Origin: a virus | Virus record (IMG/VR): IMGVR_UViG_3300021197_001203 | Coordinates: 44,316-108,315 of that record | Length of the DNA stretch: 64,000 bases | Reading direction: 5' to 3' (one strand) | Part shown: positions 62,101 to 64,000 of the stretch, one piece after another | Numbering within the stretch: position 1 is the first letter of the stretch | Layout: the number at the start of each line of letters is the position of its first letter | Program-made: the position numbers and the translations under genes | The notes under the pieces: model-generated | Seen by the model: only the letters and a program-made list of their open reading frames with translations | Told to the model about the DNA's origin: nothing | Database searches by the model: none

Positions 62101-64000
62101 CGCTAAAGTTTCAGATGAACCAAGAGTATTGCCCCCTGCTGTTATTGTTCTAAAAGTGTTAGTATCAGTAAGTGATATTGTTCCGCTTGCATCGGGGAGG
62201 ACTATTGTTCGGTCAGCAGTTGGGTCAGTTATATCCAAAGTAGTTTCGTATGCGTTAGTTGTATCTCCTTCAAAAATTAAGTTTGAGCCGCCGTTATTCA
62301 CTTTATTGAACTTATAACCTGCTGAACTAAACTCCATTGTAGCAATAGCATTGTTGTCGCTACCTGTGAATGAAAGACTCGCACCACTACTTGCTACTGC
62401 CCCTGTCTTAACTGCGAAATTAGTTGATGTGCCGCCTACTAATTGAATACTATTAGCAAGAGTGACATTACCCGCGGCAGACGCAATTGTCACAGTATCG
62501 CTGGATGCGTTTGTAGTTAATGCGATATTAGTCCCAGCTGCTAAAGTTAGAGTATCAGTAGCCGAATCTGCCACTACGTTAGATTGTCCTGAAACTGCAA
62601 TTGTTTTGAATGCCTCACCCGCACCACCGGACGCAGTTGTGTCGATCTCGTCTTGAAGGTTATCTATTGTCACATATTTCCATGACGAAGCCGATTCATC
62701 CCAAATAGGCATTCTATCGTCTGCGGCAATAGTGCCCTCATCTATGCTAGTGCCATCAGCAGGGTCGGCCATACTGAAAGTTGTCCCACTAAGAGCCAAT
62801 CCGGTTCCAGCAGAATATTCAGTATTAGTATCGGTAGCAGCAATAGTTAGATTCGTGCCACTGGGAGTTAATGACACATTGGAACCAGCTACAAACTTAA
62901 TATCTTGAGTGCCGCTACTTGCACCACTCTTAGTCAATCGAAGTATTGTATCATTAGAAGAATCGACAAATGATGATGTGAATACATTTTGTGTATTTGT
63001 ATCTGTATTAGTATCTGTCGAAGCAATTGTGACCGCACCCCCACTCTCAGTAATAGTCACATTAGACCCTGCGGTAAATGCTAAAGTTTCAGTAGCACCT
63101 AATGTATTTGACCCCGCCGTAATTGTTCTAAATGTGTTTGTGTTAGTATCTGTTGCATTTACGTTAGTGCCACTTATCGCCAAATTACTATTAGGAGTAG
63201 CAAATACGATAGCACCAGCAGAATCATCCCAAATTAACAATCTGTCTGCACCGGGATCGCTTAAGCTCTCTATCCCTAAATGACTTAGGTTCACTGTCAC
63301 TGTATCTGTATTGCCAACCGCTGTTGCTATTCCCGTCCCACCAGCAACGTCTAATGTATTGCCGTGTGCGATAGTTTGGTTGGTGCCCGAATCTCCTGTT
63401 AATGTGAATGTAGTTAATTGATTTGTATTAGTATCACTAAGCGATATTGTTCCGCTTGCATCAGGCAATACGATTGTTCTATCCGCACTAACTGTTCCTG
63501 CTTTCAATAATATCTCATTGTTGTTTGCAGCACTGCCTTCAAATTGAACCCCATTGGATGTTGATACTGTTTCCACGTTATTGGTAATAGTTGTCCCAGT
63601 GACAGTAAGGTCGCCAGCAACCGTCATATCATGATTTACTGCAATGGTCCCGCTACCGTTAGTGCCCAATGAATAACTAGCTACATCGTTTAATAAAGCG
63701 GTGATTTCAGATGCTGTTTGATCTGCGGTTGCACTTGCTTCTATTGCGTCAAGTTTCGATTTCAATGTATTCGTAAAGTTGTTTTGTGTAAGCCCGCCAT
63801 CGCCTACTGAATACTCAGTATTAGTATCAGTAGCAGCAATAGTTAGATTTGTGCCGCTAGGTGTTAAAGTCACGTTGGAACCAGCTACGAACTTAATGTC
63901 TTGAGTACCACTTGACGCACCACTCTTGGTTAGCCTAAGTATTGTGTCATTAGAAGAATCAACGAATGATGATGTGAATACATTTTGTGTATTTGTATCT
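59110..64000 (-). CDS. Giant repetitive tail fibre, 5' end beyond window
   Basis: The frame is open to the right edge, so at least 1629 residues; the GTG near 63873 is internal. It is Asn/Thr/Ser/Gly/Asp-rich, with recurring units such as SSFVDSSNDTILRLTKSGAS, GADRLLIWDDSAGAI, GTLLDLSGTTFNVDLSEAT and DTNTNT linkers. Near the end are two FVDTDDHLMSSGAIREKIE units. The last 80 residues form a different domain ending in CPVAQKWIYIG. Repeats of this kind are typical of trimeric phage fibres with a C-terminal tip. Confidence 0.8.
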   Translation of the reverse strand, partial: DTNTQNVFTSSFVDSSNDTILRLTKSGASSGTQDIKFVAGSNVTLTPSGTNLTIAATDTNTEYSVGDGGLTQNNFTNTLKSKLDAIEASATADQTASEITALLNDVASYSLGTNGSGTIAVNHDMTVAGDLTVTGTTITNNVETVSTSNGVQFEGSAANNNEILLKAGTVSADRTIVLPDASGTISLSDTNTNQLTTFTLTGDSGTNQTIAHGNTLDVAGGTGIATAVGNTDTVTVNLSHLGIESLSDPGADRLLIWDDSAGAIVFATPNSNLAISGTNVNATDTNTNTFRTITAGSNTLGATETLAFTAGSNVTITESGGAVTIASTDTNTDTNTQNVFTSSFVDSSNDTILRLTKSGASSGTQDIKFVAGSNVSLTPSGTNLTIAATDTNTEYSAGTGLALSGTTFSMADPADGTSIDEGTIAADDRMPIWDESASSWKYVTIDNLQDEIDTTASGGAGEAFKTIAVSGQSNVVADSATDTLTLAAGTNIALTTNASSDTVTIASAAGNVTLANSIQLVGGTSTNFAVKTGAVASSGASLSFTGSDNNAIATMEFSSAGYKFNKVNNGGSNLIFEGDTTNAYETTLDITDPTADRTIVLPDASGTISLTDTNTFRTITAGGNTLGSSETLAFTAGSNVTITESGGAVTIASTDTNTDTNTQNIFTSSFVDSSNDTILRLTKSGASSGTQDIKFVAGSNITLTPSGTNLTIAATDTNTDTTYSAGNGIALSGTTFSVAAGTGLSQSSSGLALSHLGLQSLSDPNADRVLGWDDSAGTLAWFTLNSNITSSGTNINATDTNTNTTYSAGTGITLSSTTFSHTAHTGEVTGATSLTIADNVVDEANLKVSNSPSDNQVLSYNAATGGFTWINDANTDTNTEYTAGTLLDLSGTTFNVDLSEATETTVAVADDYFLFLDGGGTGATKKEAIADLVAAMAGNNLSASNGVLSATDTNTNTTYSAGNGIALSSTTFSVAAGAGLSQATNGLALSHLGIESLSDPGADRILIWDDSAGAIAFATPNSNLAISGTNINATDTNTVYSIMGGGNSYAAGLVLAGSATHGDTFLRKDGEWATPTNTNTNQLTTFTLTADSGTNQTIAHGNTFDIAGGVGLATVVGATDTVTINLDIDGMTDIGAALADADLMIVDDGAGGTNRKATMSRLKTYMQNGLTFTTNTNTEYTAGTLLDLSGTTFNVDLSEATEAAVAVASDYVLFLDGGATGATKKESIVDLIAATAGTNLTAANGVLSATNTTYSAGTNISLSGTTFNVDDAFLVNNGNDTTTGIITAGGFTTAGSITLGGHAVADIDVGTEFVDTDDHLMSSGAIREKIESYNYGTGDVTLTGTQTLTNKTLTSPTIATPTITGTLDETGDIDISSLYGRLNFKKDSNGNVNNDAIFFINGSDQYAGGIKYFHSANQLRLMANQDDQLYITDGAIYPPVDSDVDLGTTSLRFKDTFVDSITVTGAVTPASITLGGHSFNDIDIGSEFVDTDDHLMSSGAIKEKIEDYGYTTNTGDATLAGTQSFTGAKTFTSTLQGYKTVIKAVSTNTVLGDADSGKTIYWTGGTLELPPTAEVGQQFVIINNTNGAATPDLGTSNDIATNWTAHTAMADETARTYICPVAQKWIYIG
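59490..64000 (-). repeat. In-gene direct repeats of the giant fibre
   Basis: Module 1 (SSFVDSSNDTILRLTKSGAS to the following AATDTNTEYS) occurs near 61860-62060, 62820-63010 and 63830-64000+. Module 2 (LSHLGIESLSDPGADR...IWDDSAG...SGTN) occurs near 60885-61035, 61610-61750 and 63145-63300. Module 3 (LLDLSGTTFNVDLSEAT...FLDGG.TGATKKE) occurs near 60240-60470 and 61140-61370. Module 4 (FVDTDDHLMSSGAI.EKIE) occurs near 59490-59560 and 60020-60090. Copies are similar at DNA level with many silent changes. Confidence 0.75.

Noticed and set aside
59495-63283. Plus-strand Val/Ser/Pro-rich frames in the fibre gene
   Set aside because: Repeated Thr/Asn codons on the minus strand read as hydrophobic Val/Ile/Leu codons on the plus strand; they repeat with the fibre modules and are artefacts.
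63873-63873. GTG near 63873 as the start of the giant fibre gene
   Set aside because: The frame continues without a stop to the window edge and repeats the same fibre module, so the GTG is an internal Val codon.
60000-64000. CRISPR-like repeat array
   Set aside because: The repeats are long, unevenly spaced, diverged and inside one open reading frame; no 25-40-base identical repeats with unique spacers are present.
1-64000. tRNA or rRNA genes, insertion sequences, integrase and attachment sites
   Set aside because: I looked for conserved tRNA arms, transposase or recombinase motifs and flanking duplications while reading and saw none; a covariance-model scan would settle the RNA part.

Overview
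The window is most likely a large part of the genome of a tailed virus (Caudoviricetes-like) that infects an archaeon, probably a marine planktonic one such as a Poseidoniales (Marine Group II) relative. Evidence for an archaeal host: a group II chaperonin (thermosome), an archaeo-eukaryotic primase, an XPF/ERCC4-type nuclease with a helix-hairpin-helix tail, TATA-like elements in the leaders, and start sites preceded by near-perfect complements of the archaeal 16S rRNA 3' end (GGAGGTGATC). Evidence for a tailed virus: tape measure protein, tail tube candidate, a frameshifted tail assembly chaperone pair, baseplate-like protein and giant receptor-binding fibres. I recall that magroviruses of Marine Group II carry chaperonins and similar replication genes, but I cannot place this genome by sequence comparison here. 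No integrase, tRNA, rRNA, CRISPR array, capsid, portal, terminase or DNA polymerase gene is visible, so the genome continues beyond the window.

Layout. (1) 1-847, minus strand: three small late-type genes, one cut by the left edge, sharing a short F-D-x-A-W-x-x-V-K motif. (2) 848-1703: non-coding divergent region with A-rich repeats, a GC-rich hairpin, a dense array of inverted CCATTCA/CAATGG words that resembles a replication origin, and a structured leader. (3) 1704-32193, plus strand: about 50 tightly packed genes, often overlapping by ATGA or TAATG. They include a 1238-residue unknown protein with five spaced TVVxESR-like motifs, a UvrD-like helicase, a crowd of small zinc-ribbon proteins, a thermosome, a HExxH metallopeptidase, a degenerate DNA-ligase-like protein, and a replication/recombination block (possible single-strand binding protein, Sak4-like RecA ATPase, PP-loop PAPS-reductase-like enzyme, RecB/Cas4-like nuclease, primase, ERCC4 nuclease, P-loop ATPase with winged helix, exonuclease-like protein). 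(4) 32159-64000, minus strand: late genes, transcribed toward the left. From upstream to downstream they are a giant repeat fibre (cut by the right edge), a propeller/FN3 fibre, a methyltransferase, tail tube, a SAP-domain protein, chaperones with a -1 frameshift, tape measure, a Dit-position protein, a LamG giant protein, a hub-like giant protein, small structural proteins, a ParB-like protein and a C5-cytosine methyltransferase-like protein.

How it fits together: the plus block copies and recombines viral DNA and manages host proteins (chaperonin, zinc-ribbon proteins, protease); the minus block builds the tail and adhesion apparatus. Four plus-strand gene groups begin with a recurring leader (TATA-like element, GGG...CCC hairpin, CC..GG hairpin, ribosome binding site), suggesting coordinated control. 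The most unusual signals are the shared N-terminal tag on late proteins including a DNA methyltransferase, the spaced motif in the first plus-strand gene together with a 13-residue motif it shares with the metallopeptidase, the repeated leader, and the origin-like repeat array.
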